From NCBI RefSeq assembly GCF_023566055.1, contig NZ_JALIQP010000003.1, forward strand, positions 1 to 64,000: DNA of 64,000 bases, given 5' to 3'. Below, in pieces: positions 34,508 to 43,561 of the stretch. Both the position numbers and the translations under genes were made by a program. The notes beneath the pieces are model-generated. The model saw only the letters and a list, made by a program, of their open reading frames with translations, had not been told where the DNA came from and made no database searches. Each line of letters opens with the position of its first letter. Positions within the stretch are counted from its first letter, which is position 1. The DNA comes from Halosolutus amylolyticus. GTDB taxonomy: Archaea; Halobacteriota; Halobacteria; Halobacteriales; Natrialbaceae.

Positions 34508-35815
34508 ATGAACCAGCGAACCCGCGTCACCGTCGCCGTCGGCGTCATCGTCCTGTTGATCGCGTCACTCGGGATCCAGGCGATCGCGATCGATCGGTCC
34601 CCGAACGTCGTCGACGAGGGCGACAGGTATCCGGGGAACACGCTCGTCGGCGTCCACTCGTTCTCCAGCGAGGGGCGTATCGTCGAACTGTCGCCCGACG
34701 GCGAGGTCGTCTGGGAGTGGTCGGTGCCGGACTCGCGCGTCTTCGGCGTCGAACGACTCGACGAGCGGACGGTGCTCGCGGCCGTCGCGGTCAGGATCCC
34801 CGACGACGACTGCGACGCGGAGTACCTCGAGTACGAGGAGGAGGACGAACACTGCGTCCACAATCGCGTCGTCGAGATCGACACCGAGACGGACGCAGTC
34901 GTCTGGGAGTACGACTGGTACGACGAGTTCATCGCCGACCACGAGGTCCACGACGTCGAGCGCCTCGAGAACGGCGAGACGGCGATCGTCGACACGGGGG
35001 CCGATCGCGCGTTCACCGTCGATCGCGACGGCGAGATCACCTGGGAGTGGCAGGCCGAGGAGCACCTGACGCCCGGCACCCCGTTCTACGAGGCGTACGG
35101 CGGCCCCGAGAAGGAGGGAGAACACGACGACTGGACGCACGTGAACGACATCGATCGACTGGAGAACGGCAACTTCCAGTTGAGCATCCGCAACTTCGAC
35201 GTGATCGTCGAGGTGGACCCGGAGACCGACGACGTCGTCGACGTCATCGGTACCCCTGGCGATCACGACGTCATGGCCAGACAGCACAATCCACACCGCA
35301 TCGAAGCCGCGGAGACGATCGTCGTCGCGGACAGCGGGAACGATCGCATCGTCGAACTCGACACGGCGTCCGAAGAACGCGTCTGGCAGTACACCGGCCC
35401 GCCGGGCGATCGCCTCCAGTGGCCCAGGGACGCCGATCGATTGCCCAACGGAAACACGCTGATCACGGACACCCGGAACAACCGCGTGCTCGAGGTCAAC
35501 CCTGACGGCGAGATCGTCTGGCAGTTCCACGATCCCCGCGGCGAGGTGATGCCGCAGCCGTACGAGGCCGACCGGGTCGGCGTCGGCGAACGATCGGACG
35601 TCCCGCCGGGGTCCGAACTGACCGACGTCGACGGCGAACCTGGCCCAGTCGAGTCGACGGTTCGGGAGTGGGAGGCCATGGCCCGATACGTCTTCCCGAC
35701 GTGGATGCACCTCCCGCAGCTACTGCACGTCGTCGGCATCGCCCTCGGCGCGCTGTGGCTCTGTGCGGAGGGGGCCGTCTTCGCCTGGCGACGGCTCACC
35801 GCCGATCGGCGGTGA
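34508..35815 (+). CDS. Arylsulfotransferase (ASST)-like beta-propeller membrane protein
   Basis: The 435-residue protein has an N-terminal signal-anchor (VTVAVGVIVLLIASLGIQA, about 8-26), a propeller of about 300 residues with recurring aromatic motifs (VVWEWSVPD, VVWEYDWYDEF, ITWEWQAEEH, RVWQYTGPPG, IVWQFHDPRG), and a C-terminal membrane helix (LLHVVGIALGALWLCAEGAV). The layout matches ASST-family proteins, whose bacterial members transfer sulfate between phenols. The catalytic His of the bacterial enzyme cannot be placed with confidence, so a structural or binding role outside the cell is equally possible. The following genes concern cell-envelope chemistry. Confidence 0.85.
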   Translation: MNQRTRVTVAVGVIVLLIASLGIQAIAIDRSPNVVDEGDRYPGNTLVGVHSFSSEGRIVELSPDGEVVWEWSVPDSRVFGVERLDERTVLAAVAVRIPDDDCDAEYLEYEEEDEHCVHNRVVEIDTETDAVVWEYDWYDEFIADHEVHDVERLENGETAIVDTGADRAFTVDRDGEITWEWQAEEHLTPGTPFYEAYGGPEKEGEHDDWTHVNDIDRLENGNFQLSIRNFDVIVEVDPETDDVVDVIGTPGDHDVMARQHNPHRIEAAETIVVADSGNDRIVELDTASEERVWQYTGPPGDRLQWPRDADRLPNGNTLITDTRNNRVLEVNPDGEIVWQFHDPRGEVMPQPYEADRVGVGERSDVPPGSELTDVDGEPGPVESTVREWEAMARYVFPTWMHLPQLLHVVGIALGALWLCAEGAVFAWRRLTADRR

Positions 35816-35885
35816 GCCGTGGTCGGTCGTCGGCGATCGGCGATCGGTGATCGGGACGCGATCGCTCATCGGGATGCCTCGTCCG

Positions 35886-36851
35886 TCACCGGGATGCCTT
35901 GTACGTGAGAAACACCGCCGTCCCGAGCGCCGCGGCGTACCACAGCGTCCCCACGCGGATCACGATCGTGGCGGCCGCCGCGACGGCTTCCGGGTAGCCG
36001 AACGTAACCAGCACGCCGACCATCGAGGCCTCCGCGGCCGCGAGTCCCCCGGGGAGCATCGACACGGCGCCGACGACCGATCCGAGACCGAAGACGAACA
36101 GGCCGATCACGACGCCCGCCTCGACGCCGAACCCGTCGAGTACCAGCCAGAGCGCGACTCCCTCGAGCCCCCAGGCCGCGAGGCTGAACAGGGTCGAGAC
36201 GACCAGCGGACGGACCTGGAACAGGCGGTACGCGCTCTCGTAGAACTGTTCCAGTTCGGACGCGTGGCCCCCGACGACCGGGAGCGACTCGAGTCGATCG
36301 AGGATCGCCAGACAGGCCCGTCGCCACTGGAGCAGGCCGATCCCGGCCCCGATGGCGCCGAGGACGACGACGATCGGGAGCGACGATCGGCTGTAGACGA
36401 CCAGTCCGAGCGCGGCCATCGCGCCGAGGGCGACGAGGTCCGTCACCCGCTCGGCGCCGACGACGGAGGTGGTCTTGCTCGCGGGCACGCCGCGGTTGTC
36501 TCTGAGGAACCACGCCTTCCAGACCTCGCCGGCCTTCCCGGGCGTGACGACCATCATCAGACCGCTGAAGAAGGTGATGGCGCTCGCGTCGAGCGGAACG
36601 TCGACCTCGAGGTACCGGAGGTAGTAGTGCCACTTGGCGAACCGGAAGCCGTAGCCGACGGTCGTCAGGCCGAGGACGGCCGCGAACGTCCGCCAGTCGA
36701 CGGCCACGAGGGCGCTCGTCACGTCGCCGACGTCCGCGTAGACGGCGAGACCGAGGAAGACGACGACCGAGAACAGCGCCGTCACCCAGACGCCGTGGTC
36801 GCGGACGACCGCCCGGCCGCGATCGACGACGGTCTCGCTGTAGTCGCTCAT
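35886..36851 (-). CDS. LPG-synthase-type (flippase-like, UPF0104) integral membrane protein
   Basis: The 321-residue protein has about eight membrane helices and the family signature of lysylphosphatidylglycerol synthase TM regions: FRFAKWHYYLRYLEVDVPL, then GLMMVVTPGKAGEVWKAWFL around residue 97, and VVGAERVTDLVALGAMAALG. C-terminally, SVVGAVSMLPGGLAAAEAS is also conserved. Archaeal relatives such as AglD and AglR carry this domain in protein glycosylation, where it may flip or modify lipid-linked sugars. The gene overlaps the PHP gene upstream by four bases, so they are cotranslated. Confidence 0.9.
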   Translation of the reverse strand: MSDYSETVVDRGRAVVRDHGVWVTALFSVVVFLGLAVYADVGDVTSALVAVDWRTFAAVLGLTTVGYGFRFAKWHYYLRYLEVDVPLDASAITFFSGLMMVVTPGKAGEVWKAWFLRDNRGVPASKTTSVVGAERVTDLVALGAMAALGLVVYSRSSLPIVVVLGAIGAGIGLLQWRRACLAILDRLESLPVVGGHASELEQFYESAYRLFQVRPLVVSTLFSLAAWGLEGVALWLVLDGFGVEAGVVIGLFVFGLGSVVGAVSMLPGGLAAAEASMVGVLVTFGYPEAVAAAATIVIRVGTLWYAAALGTAVFLTYKASR

Positions 36852-37534
36852 CGCCGCAGCATTCCCCCCGACGTGAGGCTCGCGACGGCGCGACTGGAGA
36901 CGGTCCGGAACTGGTGGAGTTTCGTCGCGACGTGTCCCGAGAGGTAGCGTCCGCGGCCGCCCGGTCGCACGCGCCCGTCGCGGACGGCGTCCGCGAGCGA
37001 GCCGCCGCCCTCGACGCTGGTGTACGCCCGGCCGACTTCCATCGGGAAGTGCGCGTCGCTCCCGCCGGTCGCCGGCAGGTCGCGGGCGGTCGCGAACGCC
37101 GCCGCGCGATCGTTGAACCGGCGGCGGACGCACCGGGAGTTCACCGCTTCGACGCCGTCGACGGCGGCCGCGAGGGCGTCGAGGTCCGTCTCGTAGTACT
37201 GTCGTAGCGCGTCGAACGGGTGCGAGAGAACGGCGACGCCGCCCTGCTCGTGGACGCGATCGACGACCGTCAGCGGGTCGGTCCGGGGCGGCGCCTCCGT
37301 GACGTCGATCGCGAGCAGGTGCCCCTCGGTCGTCGTCACCTCGACCCCGGGGACCACGTCGAGGTCGTCCGGCGCGGCGTCTCGAACGGCGTCGACGTTG
37401 GCGAGCGTGTCGTGATCGGTGACGACGATCCCGTCGAGTCCGGCGTCGGCCGCCGCCGCGGCCACGCGATCGGGCGACGCGCTCGAGCAGGGCGAGGCGT
37501 CCGTGTGCACCTGGAGATCGTACCGTTGCGTCAT
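36848..37534 (-). CDS. PHP-domain phosphoesterase
   Basis: The 228-residue protein has all four PHP metal motifs: LQVHTDASPCSSASP at the N-terminus, VVTDHDTLAN (about 38), GVEVTTTEGHLLAI with the bridging Glu (about 63), VLSHPFDALR, and the C-terminal GGSDAHFPMEVG. This points to an active metal-dependent phosphoesterase, such as histidinol-phosphatase- or nucleotide-phosphatase-like members. It is sandwiched between the UbiA-type gene (upstream, 31 bp) and the LPG-synthase-type membrane protein (overlapping), so removal of a phosphate from a lipid-linked sugar phosphate is a plausible role, by inference. Confidence 0.9.
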   Translation of the reverse strand: MTQRYDLQVHTDASPCSSASPDRVAAAAADAGLDGIVVTDHDTLANVDAVRDAAPDDLDVVPGVEVTTTEGHLLAIDVTEAPPRTDPLTVVDRVHEQGGVAVLSHPFDALRQYYETDLDALAAAVDGVEAVNSRCVRRRFNDRAAAFATARDLPATGGSDAHFPMEVGRAYTSVEGGGSLADAVRDGRVRPGGRGRYLSGHVATKLHQFRTVSSRAVASLTSGGMLRR

Positions 37535-37565
37535 GCTGGTCTCGATGTGGAGCGGTGTGTTCGAG

Positions 37566-38480
37566 TCACGTGATCAGCCCGAGTAGTCGGACCGGAACCT
37601 CGTAAAGGACCGCGACGACGAGCAGTCCCCAGACGGCGAGATTGACGAGAAACGGGTGATCTCCGAAGAGGAACGTCGGGTCGCCGCCCAGATTTTGCGT
37701 GTGAGCGAGGAAGTGGTAGCGGAAGGCCGCGAAGAAGGCGAACGGGAGCGTGGACATCATCCACAGTCCGCCGCGGAAGAACGTGTACAGCGAGTAGGAG
37801 ACGACCAGCGCGGCGAGGACGACGACGAGCAACTGGTCGAGGATCTCCTCGGTGTACTCGGCGAGAGTCCCGCGCGACGCGGCCGGATCGTCGCTGACGG
37901 CCATCTCGTGGCGGCGCTTTCCGATCGCGAGCATCAGGGCCCCGAGGAACGTACAGACGACGAGCCAGGGACTCAGGTAGACGTCGATGGCGACGACGCC
38001 CGCGATCGCCCGCAGGACGAACCCGATCGCGACGATCATCACGTCGACGATGACGATTTCTTTCAGAAACGAGGAGTAGAGGGCGTTCTGGCCGAGGTAG
38101 GTGAGCACGACGAGGAGGAACAGCGGGCCGACGTACCACGAGAGCGCGAGGCCGACGACGAAGAGCACGAGCGCGAACGACACCGCGACGGGGATCGGGA
38201 CCTGTCCGCTGGCGATGGGACGGTGCTTCTTCCGCGGGTGGTTTCGGTCTTCCTCGATATCGAGAATGTCGTTGCCGATGTATGTCGTCCCCGCGACGGC
38301 ACAGAATGCGACGATTCCGAGGGCGACGTTCGTGACCGCGATCGGATCGAACAGACTCCTGGAGAAGACGAGCCCCAGAAGCAGCACGCTCTGCTTGTAC
38401 CACTGCCAGGGGCGCATCTCCTTTACCAGGCCGGAAAGGGTTACCACGACCCGACTCCGGGTGGCATGGGCGCGGGCCAT
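37566..38480 (-). CDS. UbiA prenyltransferase, polyprenyl-phosphate phosphoribosyltransferase type
   Basis: The 304-residue protein has eight to nine membrane helices and the two Asp-rich UbiA motifs. The first, NDILDIEEDRNHPRKKHRPI, falls near 70-89, and the second has the form KEIVIVDVMIVAIGFVLRAI, found near 140-160. The combination of the DRxHPxKxxRPIASG form with the WQWYKQ start is that of decaprenyl-phosphate phosphoribosyltransferase (mycobacterial Rv3806c) more than of quinone or lipid prenyltransferases. It would then transfer 5-phosphoribose from PRPP to a polyprenyl phosphate. The nearby PHP phosphoesterase, epimerase and GT-C genes fit such a pathway. Start at ATG 38480; MRPWQWYKQ 21 codons later is possible. 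Confidence 0.9.
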   Translation of the reverse strand: MARAHATRSRVVVTLSGLVKEMRPWQWYKQSVLLLGLVFSRSLFDPIAVTNVALGIVAFCAVAGTTYIGNDILDIEEDRNHPRKKHRPIASGQVPIPVAVSFALVLFVVGLALSWYVGPLFLLVVLTYLGQNALYSSFLKEIVIVDVMIVAIGFVLRAIAGVVAIDVYLSPWLVVCTFLGALMLAIGKRRHEMAVSDDPAASRGTLAEYTEEILDQLLVVVLAALVVSYSLYTFFRGGLWMMSTLPFAFFAAFRYHFLAHTQNLGGDPTFLFGDHPFLVNLAVWGLLVVAVLYEVPVRLLGLIT

Positions 38481-38963
38481 CTGTCCCTATCGCCCCACGC
38501 AGGACGGCAAAAAGATCCGGCTTGCTTGTGACCGATTCACGGGTATACCCTGACGCTAATCGGCGGTAAGTACCGGACGAACGGTCGTCCAGAGCGGCAG
38601 GGGGGGGCACCGAGCGTTCGAATACTTCGCTTCGAGAAACGAAACCGAACGACCGGGTGTGATACCCGGTCCGTCGAACGTCCGTACCAGCCGTGTGGTG
38701 CGCTTACGTGCCACGTACTCGAGCGACCGGATACGAGCGGGACGGCCGGTACCGTAATGTACCATTGCGGTGTGAACAACCGCTGACCATCGTCCCGTTT
38801 CTACGACGCGAAACGATTGCTCGTCTCGAAGTCGGCGTCCGTTCAGTCGCACCGCCGTGGCCCCGGGATTCTGAGCTGTATAAGGAGTATTCCGCCAGTA
38901 CAAGAGCCGCTACTCGGCGATACACTATTGGGGCACCGTATTGACGTCCCGCCTGAAATCACG
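38481..38963. other. Divergent intergenic region UbiA / epimerase
   Basis: This 483-bp gap between divergent starts contains no supported gene; the frames here are arginine-rich or break often. It includes a run of seven G (38600 region) and AT-rich patches near 38880-38935 that may form the promoter of the epimerase gene. Confidence 0.5.
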
Positions 38964-40055
38964 ATGAGCGATAGCGAGCACGCCACCGACGACTCGAACG
39001 GTTCGGTTCTCGTGACGGGGGGCACCGGTTTCCTCGGCCTCCACACGTGCCAGTACTTCCGCGATCGGGGCTGGGACGTCACTGCGCTCGATCTCAAGCC
39101 CTTCGAGGAGGAAGACGACACTGATGGCCTCGGGTTCGTCGAGGGGGACGTCCGGAGCGAGAGTGACGTGGCCGACGCGATCGAGGAGAGCGGTGCCACC
39201 GCCGTCGTGCACGCGGCGGCCGCGCTCCCGCTCTGGGACGCCGATCGCATCCGCGAGACGACCATCGACGGAACGCGGAACGTGCTCTGGGCGGCGAACG
39301 AACGCGACGTCGATCGGGTCTGTTACATCTCCTCGACCGCGGTCTACGGGACCCACGACGAACACCCCATCACCGAGGAGTCACCCCTGGATGGGGTCGG
39401 CGCCTACGGCGAGGCCAAGATCCAGGCCGAGAAGGTCTGCCAGGACTTCCGCCGCATGGGGATGTGCGTCCCGATCCTTCGTCCGAAGACGTTCATCGGG
39501 CCGCAGCGACTCGGCGTCTTCCAGGTCCTGTTCGACTGGATCGAGGACGGCGCGAACGTCCCCCTCGTCGGGTGGGGGAACAACCGCTACCAGCTGTTGC
39601 ACGTCCACGACCTCGTCACCGCTATCGAGTTGCTGCTCACCGGCGACGAGGCCGACGTCAACGACACGTTCAACGTCGGCGCCGACGAGTTCGGCACGAT
39701 GAAGGAGGACTTCCAGGCTCCGATCGACCACGCGGGGACGGGCAAGCGAACGATCGGGACGCCCGCCACCCTCACGGTCGCGGTCCTCCGCGCATTGGAG
39801 AAACTGAACCTCTCGCCACTGTACCCGTGGGTCTACGAGACGGCCCACGAGGACTCCTACGTCTCCGTCGAGAAACTGAAACGCCTCGGCTGGGAGCCCG
39901 AGTATTCCAACCGGGAGGCGCTCGTGGAGACCTACGAGTGGTACCTGGAGCAGTACGAGGCCGACGATGCGGGTGACGAGACCGGCCTCGACCACCGCGT
40001 CGCGTGGGATCAGGGAGCCCTCGCCGTCGCGAAGAAGGTTTCACAGCACATCTGA
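38964..40055 (+). CDS. NAD-dependent epimerase/dehydratase family protein
   Basis: The 363-residue extended SDR has the Rossmann motif SVLVTGGTGFLGLHTCQYF (about 14-32), an acidic residue ending the second strand (VTALDLKP), SSTAVYG and the catalytic YGEAK (about 145-150). C-terminal substrate loops (LLHVHDLVTAIELLLTGDEA, FNVGADEFGTMKED) fit nucleotide-sugar or related epimerases. An NAD-dependent modification of a sugar donor used by the two glycosyltransferases next to it is likely. I used the ATG at 38964 (MSDSEHATDD); a longer frame from 38817 is promoter DNA. The GT-C gene starts one base after its stop. Confidence 0.92.
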   Translation: MSDSEHATDDSNGSVLVTGGTGFLGLHTCQYFRDRGWDVTALDLKPFEEEDDTDGLGFVEGDVRSESDVADAIEESGATAVVHAAAALPLWDADRIRETTIDGTRNVLWAANERDVDRVCYISSTAVYGTHDEHPITEESPLDGVGAYGEAKIQAEKVCQDFRRMGMCVPILRPKTFIGPQRLGVFQVLFDWIEDGANVPLVGWGNNRYQLLHVHDLVTAIELLLTGDEADVNDTFNVGADEFGTMKEDFQAPIDHAGTGKRTIGTPATLTVAVLRALEKLNLSPLYPWVYETAHEDSYVSVEKLKRLGWEPEYSNREALVETYEWYLEQYEADDAGDETGLDHRVAWDQGALAVAKKVSQHI

Positions 40056-40056
40056 G

Positions 40057-41424
40057 ATGGCTGTGCGTTCACGTCTCCAGACCCGCTCCGACTGGGTCGT
40101 CATCCTCGGACCGATCGTCGCCGTCCTGTTCGCCGCCGGACTCGCGGACTATCTGCTGACCGGGTGGCCGCGGATCGCGACCGATCCGGCGTTCTTCCAG
40201 CACACGGGCTGGTATGTCCTCCAGGGCGGAATTCCGTACGTCGACGTCTGGGACGTGAACCCGCCGGTTCCGTTCGCCATCACGGCCGCGCTCGCGTCCG
40301 TCTCGGGCGGGAACATGCTCGTCCTGCACGGCCTGAGCGTGACGCTCACGGTGCTCGTCGCCGGCGCGAGCGTCATGCTCGTCGGGTGGGTGGCATACCT
40401 CGTGACCGGGCGGAACGCGGCCGCGATCGCCGCCGGTCTCACGATGCTCGTCGTCCCGGAACTCTTCCTCCTCTCCCCGGAAGGGGTTCGGGCGCAGTTC
40501 TACGCGCTGTTCTTCGGGACCCTGGCGCTCGGGCTGGCCCTTCGCGATCGGCCGTTTCTCGCCGGGGCCGCGGCGGCGCTGAGCGCCGGGTCGTGGCAGT
40601 CGGGTGTAGTTTTCGCGCCGCTAGTCGTCGGGATTGCGTACCAGCGAGCCGGTGGGAAGAACGCGCTCCGGGCGATCGCGGGCGGCGGCGTCGTGACCGG
40701 ACTCGTCGTTCTCGCGTTCGCGGCCGCGGGCGCGCTCGTTCCGATGGTCGTCCAGGCGATCGTCGCGCCGCTGGTCGCGGGATCGTCGTACACCCTGTCC
40801 GAGAACGTCTACTCGATCCTGCTGGTGTTCGGCTACGGATCTCTGCTCCTCCCGGTGGCGCTGTTCGGCTGGGCCTATGCCGCCGTCCGCAACCGTCGGC
40901 GGCTGTGGTGGGTGCCGACGGGCGGGCTGCTCCTCGGCTACCAGGTGCTGTTCGTCGATCTCGACGGTTCGACGGACGCGTTGCCGTGGCTCGCGTTCGT
41001 CGCGATCGGCGTCGCCCTCGCCGTCGACCGTGTGCTCGTGTACGCGAACCGATCGGGGGCGACCGATTCCCGCAGTGCCGACGCGATCGGACCGTCCCGC
41101 TATCAGTGGACAGCCGTTGCGGCCGTCGTCGCAGTCGTCGGACTGCTCGTCCTCTCGGGGGTCGTCTGGCACCAGGGTTCGCCGTACCCGCAGTCGACGT
41201 TGCAGACGATGCAACAGGACGCCGAGGTGGAGGGGGAGCCGCCACCGATAACGCCGGCCGACGGCGAGGCCCCCTCGATGCAGACCATCTACTGGGAGCA
41301 ACTCGAACCCGAGACCTGTCACTACCGGTTGAGCTGGAACGAAGTGCGATGGGTCGCGATGACCGACGATCGACTGGATAGACAGCACTGCGGCGGGTGG
41401 CCGAGTCGAACCGATCGCGGCTAG
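40057..41424 (+). CDS. GT-C type membrane glycosyltransferase (DolP-mannose mannosyltransferase-like)
   Basis: The 455-residue protein has about ten membrane segments and a short soluble C-terminus. The first extracytoplasmic loop, FFQHTGWYVLQGGIPYVDVW, and the DVNPPVPFAI that follows, carries the acidic residues expected in GT-C enzymes that use dolichol-phosphate sugars. It resembles the haloarchaeal DolP-mannose mannosyltransferase group. It is translationally close to the epimerase gene (1-bp gap) and convergent with another GT-C gene, so a role in N-glycosylation or lipid glycosylation at the outer membrane face is likely. Donor and acceptor are unknown. Confidence 0.82.
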   Translation: MAVRSRLQTRSDWVVILGPIVAVLFAAGLADYLLTGWPRIATDPAFFQHTGWYVLQGGIPYVDVWDVNPPVPFAITAALASVSGGNMLVLHGLSVTLTVLVAGASVMLVGWVAYLVTGRNAAAIAAGLTMLVVPELFLLSPEGVRAQFYALFFGTLALGLALRDRPFLAGAAAALSAGSWQSGVVFAPLVVGIAYQRAGGKNALRAIAGGGVVTGLVVLAFAAAGALVPMVVQAIVAPLVAGSSYTLSENVYSILLVFGYGSLLLPVALFGWAYAAVRNRRRLWWVPTGGLLLGYQVLFVDLDGSTDALPWLAFVAIGVALAVDRVLVYANRSGATDSRSADAIGPSRYQWTAVAAVVAVVGLLVLSGVVWHQGSPYPQSTLQTMQQDAEVEGEPPPITPADGEAPSMQTIYWEQLEPETCHYRLSWNEVRWVAMTDDRLDRQHCGGWPSRTDRG

Positions 41425-41464
41425 CGGGTCGGCATCTCCGGCGCGCGTCAGTCTTCCGGCGCGA

Positions 41465-43084
41465 TCACCGGATCAGTCGTCGATTCGAGCGGTCTCGATC
41501 GCCGACGGCGATGCTCGGCTCTGCGTCCGCGTCCGTCTCCCCCTCCGCTGCGGTGCGTTCGAACCGGACCACCGTGATTCCGTTGTACTGGCGCTCCTCC
41601 ACCGGCCCGCGGTACTCGTCGTGGGACGCCACCGCCTGGCTGATCCGCCGGTCGGTCGACGAGTCGGTGTACGAGAGGACGATCCAGACGTCGTCGTGGC
41701 CGTCGACGGCGCCCCGTATTTCGTCGGTCGACGCGTCGGGCGGGATTCGCACCGTGGTCACGTCCGATCGATCGACGTAGTAACCGAACGGCCGTTCCGC
41801 GAACGGTCTGCTCACGAGGACGACGTCGTCACCGTCGGCGGTCGCCTCGACGTCGGCGGCGGCCTCCCGCCACTGTTCTTTCTGGTCCGCCTGGTAGTAC
41901 GTCGGGAGCGGCGCGACGAGGGCGACGAGGAGGACCCCGATCACGACGAACCGAAGCGACGACCGAGAGATCGTCCGGACCCCGACCGCGATCAGGAGGA
42001 AGAAGGCCAGCGACGCCCCGATCGAGTACCGATCCACGAAGATCGGCGTGACGACGTGCGAGAGGGCGATCGGGACGAGTATCGGCACGACGAGCCAGAG
42101 GAGGGTCAGGTAGACGGCGTTTACCGGTGAATCCTGTCGATCGGCCGCCGCCGTTGCGGTCCCGCGATCGCCCGAGAGCGCGAGGACCAGACAGCCAACG
42201 ACGACGAGCGAAACGAGAAACGGGAACGACTCGCCGAACAGGTAGCCACCGAGATAGGCCGCGAACGTCTCTCTGACGGTCTCGGCCGTCGGGAGCGGAA
42301 TCCACGAGACGTTGCTCGCTTCTCCTCCGTGTGCTGCTATCGTCCGGCGGAGCAATCGCACCACCCACGGAAGGAGGAGAGCGGCGGTGATCCCCTGGAG
42401 TGCGATCCAGCGGCGGAGCGTCAGCCGCGATCGGGGGACGATCCGGACGACGGGCCGAGAGAAGACGTACGCGTTCTGTGCGAGGATCGCGAACAGGCCG
42501 AACACGTGCGTGTACCCGAGGAGAACCGTGGAGACGGCGTACCCGATCTCGTCGCGGATACCGCCTTCGTCCCGCGGTTTCGCCGTCTGTAAGCGGACGA
42601 ACCAGTAGAACGAAAGCACGGTCAACAGCGCGAGCAGATTGTACATTCGCACCTCCTGGGAGTACCAGACGTGGAACGGCGAGACGGCGACGAGCAACGC
42701 TGCGATCGCCCCGACCTCTCGGTCGAAGAGTCGGCGGCCCACCCCGTAGCAGACGACGACGGTGGCGACGCCGACGAGGGCCGACAGCAGTCGCGTGGCC
42801 AGTTCCGACGTTCCGAAGATCGCCGTCCATCCGGACAGGAGGAGATAGTACAGCGGCGGGTGCGGATCGTTGCCCGGCACGCTGACCAGGAGTTCGATCG
42901 GCGCGTTCGACGTGACGATGGTCACCGAGACGACTTCGTCGAGCCAGTAACTCTCGGACTCAAGCCGGAACAACCGAAGCGAAGCGGCGACGAGCGCGAT
43001 CGGGTACAGTTCGATCGGGACGCCCGCCAGGGACCGATCGCCGTTTTGCTCCCCGTCCATCCAGGCCGTCGGGGACAGCGACAT
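41465..43084 (-). CDS. Glycosyltransferase family 39 (PMT-like, GT-C) membrane protein
   Basis: The 539-residue protein has about eleven membrane segments and a C-terminal soluble domain. The first loop ESYWLDEVVSVTIVTSNAP contains the GT39 Asp-Glu pair and is followed by GNDPHPPLYYLLLSGW, a standard motif of archaeal and bacterial ArnT/PMT-like enzymes. AVSPFHVWYSQEVRMYNLLA is also characteristic. Such enzymes transfer a sugar from a polyprenyl-phosphate donor to a protein or lipid outside the cell. I used the ATG at 43084 (MSLSPTAW). It converges with the other GT-C gene with a 40-bp gap. Confidence 0.9.
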   Translation of the reverse strand: MSLSPTAWMDGEQNGDRSLAGVPIELYPIALVAASLRLFRLESESYWLDEVVSVTIVTSNAPIELLVSVPGNDPHPPLYYLLLSGWTAIFGTSELATRLLSALVGVATVVVCYGVGRRLFDREVGAIAALLVAVSPFHVWYSQEVRMYNLLALLTVLSFYWFVRLQTAKPRDEGGIRDEIGYAVSTVLLGYTHVFGLFAILAQNAYVFSRPVVRIVPRSRLTLRRWIALQGITAALLLPWVVRLLRRTIAAHGGEASNVSWIPLPTAETVRETFAAYLGGYLFGESFPFLVSLVVVGCLVLALSGDRGTATAAADRQDSPVNAVYLTLLWLVVPILVPIALSHVVTPIFVDRYSIGASLAFFLLIAVGVRTISRSSLRFVVIGVLLVALVAPLPTYYQADQKEQWREAAADVEATADGDDVVLVSRPFAERPFGYYVDRSDVTTVRIPPDASTDEIRGAVDGHDDVWIVLSYTDSSTDRRISQAVASHDEYRGPVEERQYNGITVVRFERTAAEGETDADAEPSIAVGDRDRSNRRLIR

Positions 43085-43235
43085 AGTACCGACTGCAACG
43101 ATCCGGCGTATGAATGTTGGTCGACTACCGGAGCCTCCCAGCGAGAACAACTGCGACGAGAACGTCGCTCAGGTGGCTCCGTCGAAGTCGAATGGCAGGT
43201 CTGATCATTCCCGGACTATCGGGTCGTGGCGAAAA

Positions 43236-43554
43236 TCAATCGTCTTGCTCGGTATTCGATGGTTGGACGTCCTCCGGTTGCGGCTGTAGCTGCCGGACGA
43301 GGTTCAGGTGCATCAGGTGAAGATGCATGCCGATTCCGTACAGAATCAGTCCCAGCCCGGTGAACGTAAGCGGCATGAGTACCGACTCGATTGCCCGTGA
43401 TGTACTTTCGAGATTCGCGGGACACGCCGACAACGGCCAACAGAAACGCACTTAGGATGACTGCAAATCCCGCGCGGACGACACGGGAGTATCTCCCGAC
43501 CTGTTGAATCCGTTCTCTGATCTCCTCTCGGGAGGGTGCCGGTTCACGAGCCAT
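43236..43554 (-). pseudogene. Frameshifted small two-helix membrane protein
   Basis: From ATG 43554 one frame reads MAREPAPSREEIRERIQQVG and a first membrane helix (AGFAVILSAFLLAVVGV), then becomes implausible. The expected continuation, ESTSRAIESVLMPLTFTGLG with a second helix (GLILYGIGMHLHLMHLN), runs in the neighbouring frame to the stop at 43236. An extra base (or two missing) near 43405-43430 would explain the break. Function is unknown. A MITE-like element ends 7 bp upstream of the start codon, so the promoter is probably displaced and the gene may be decaying. Confidence 0.7.
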
Positions 43555-43561
43555 AGCTTAC

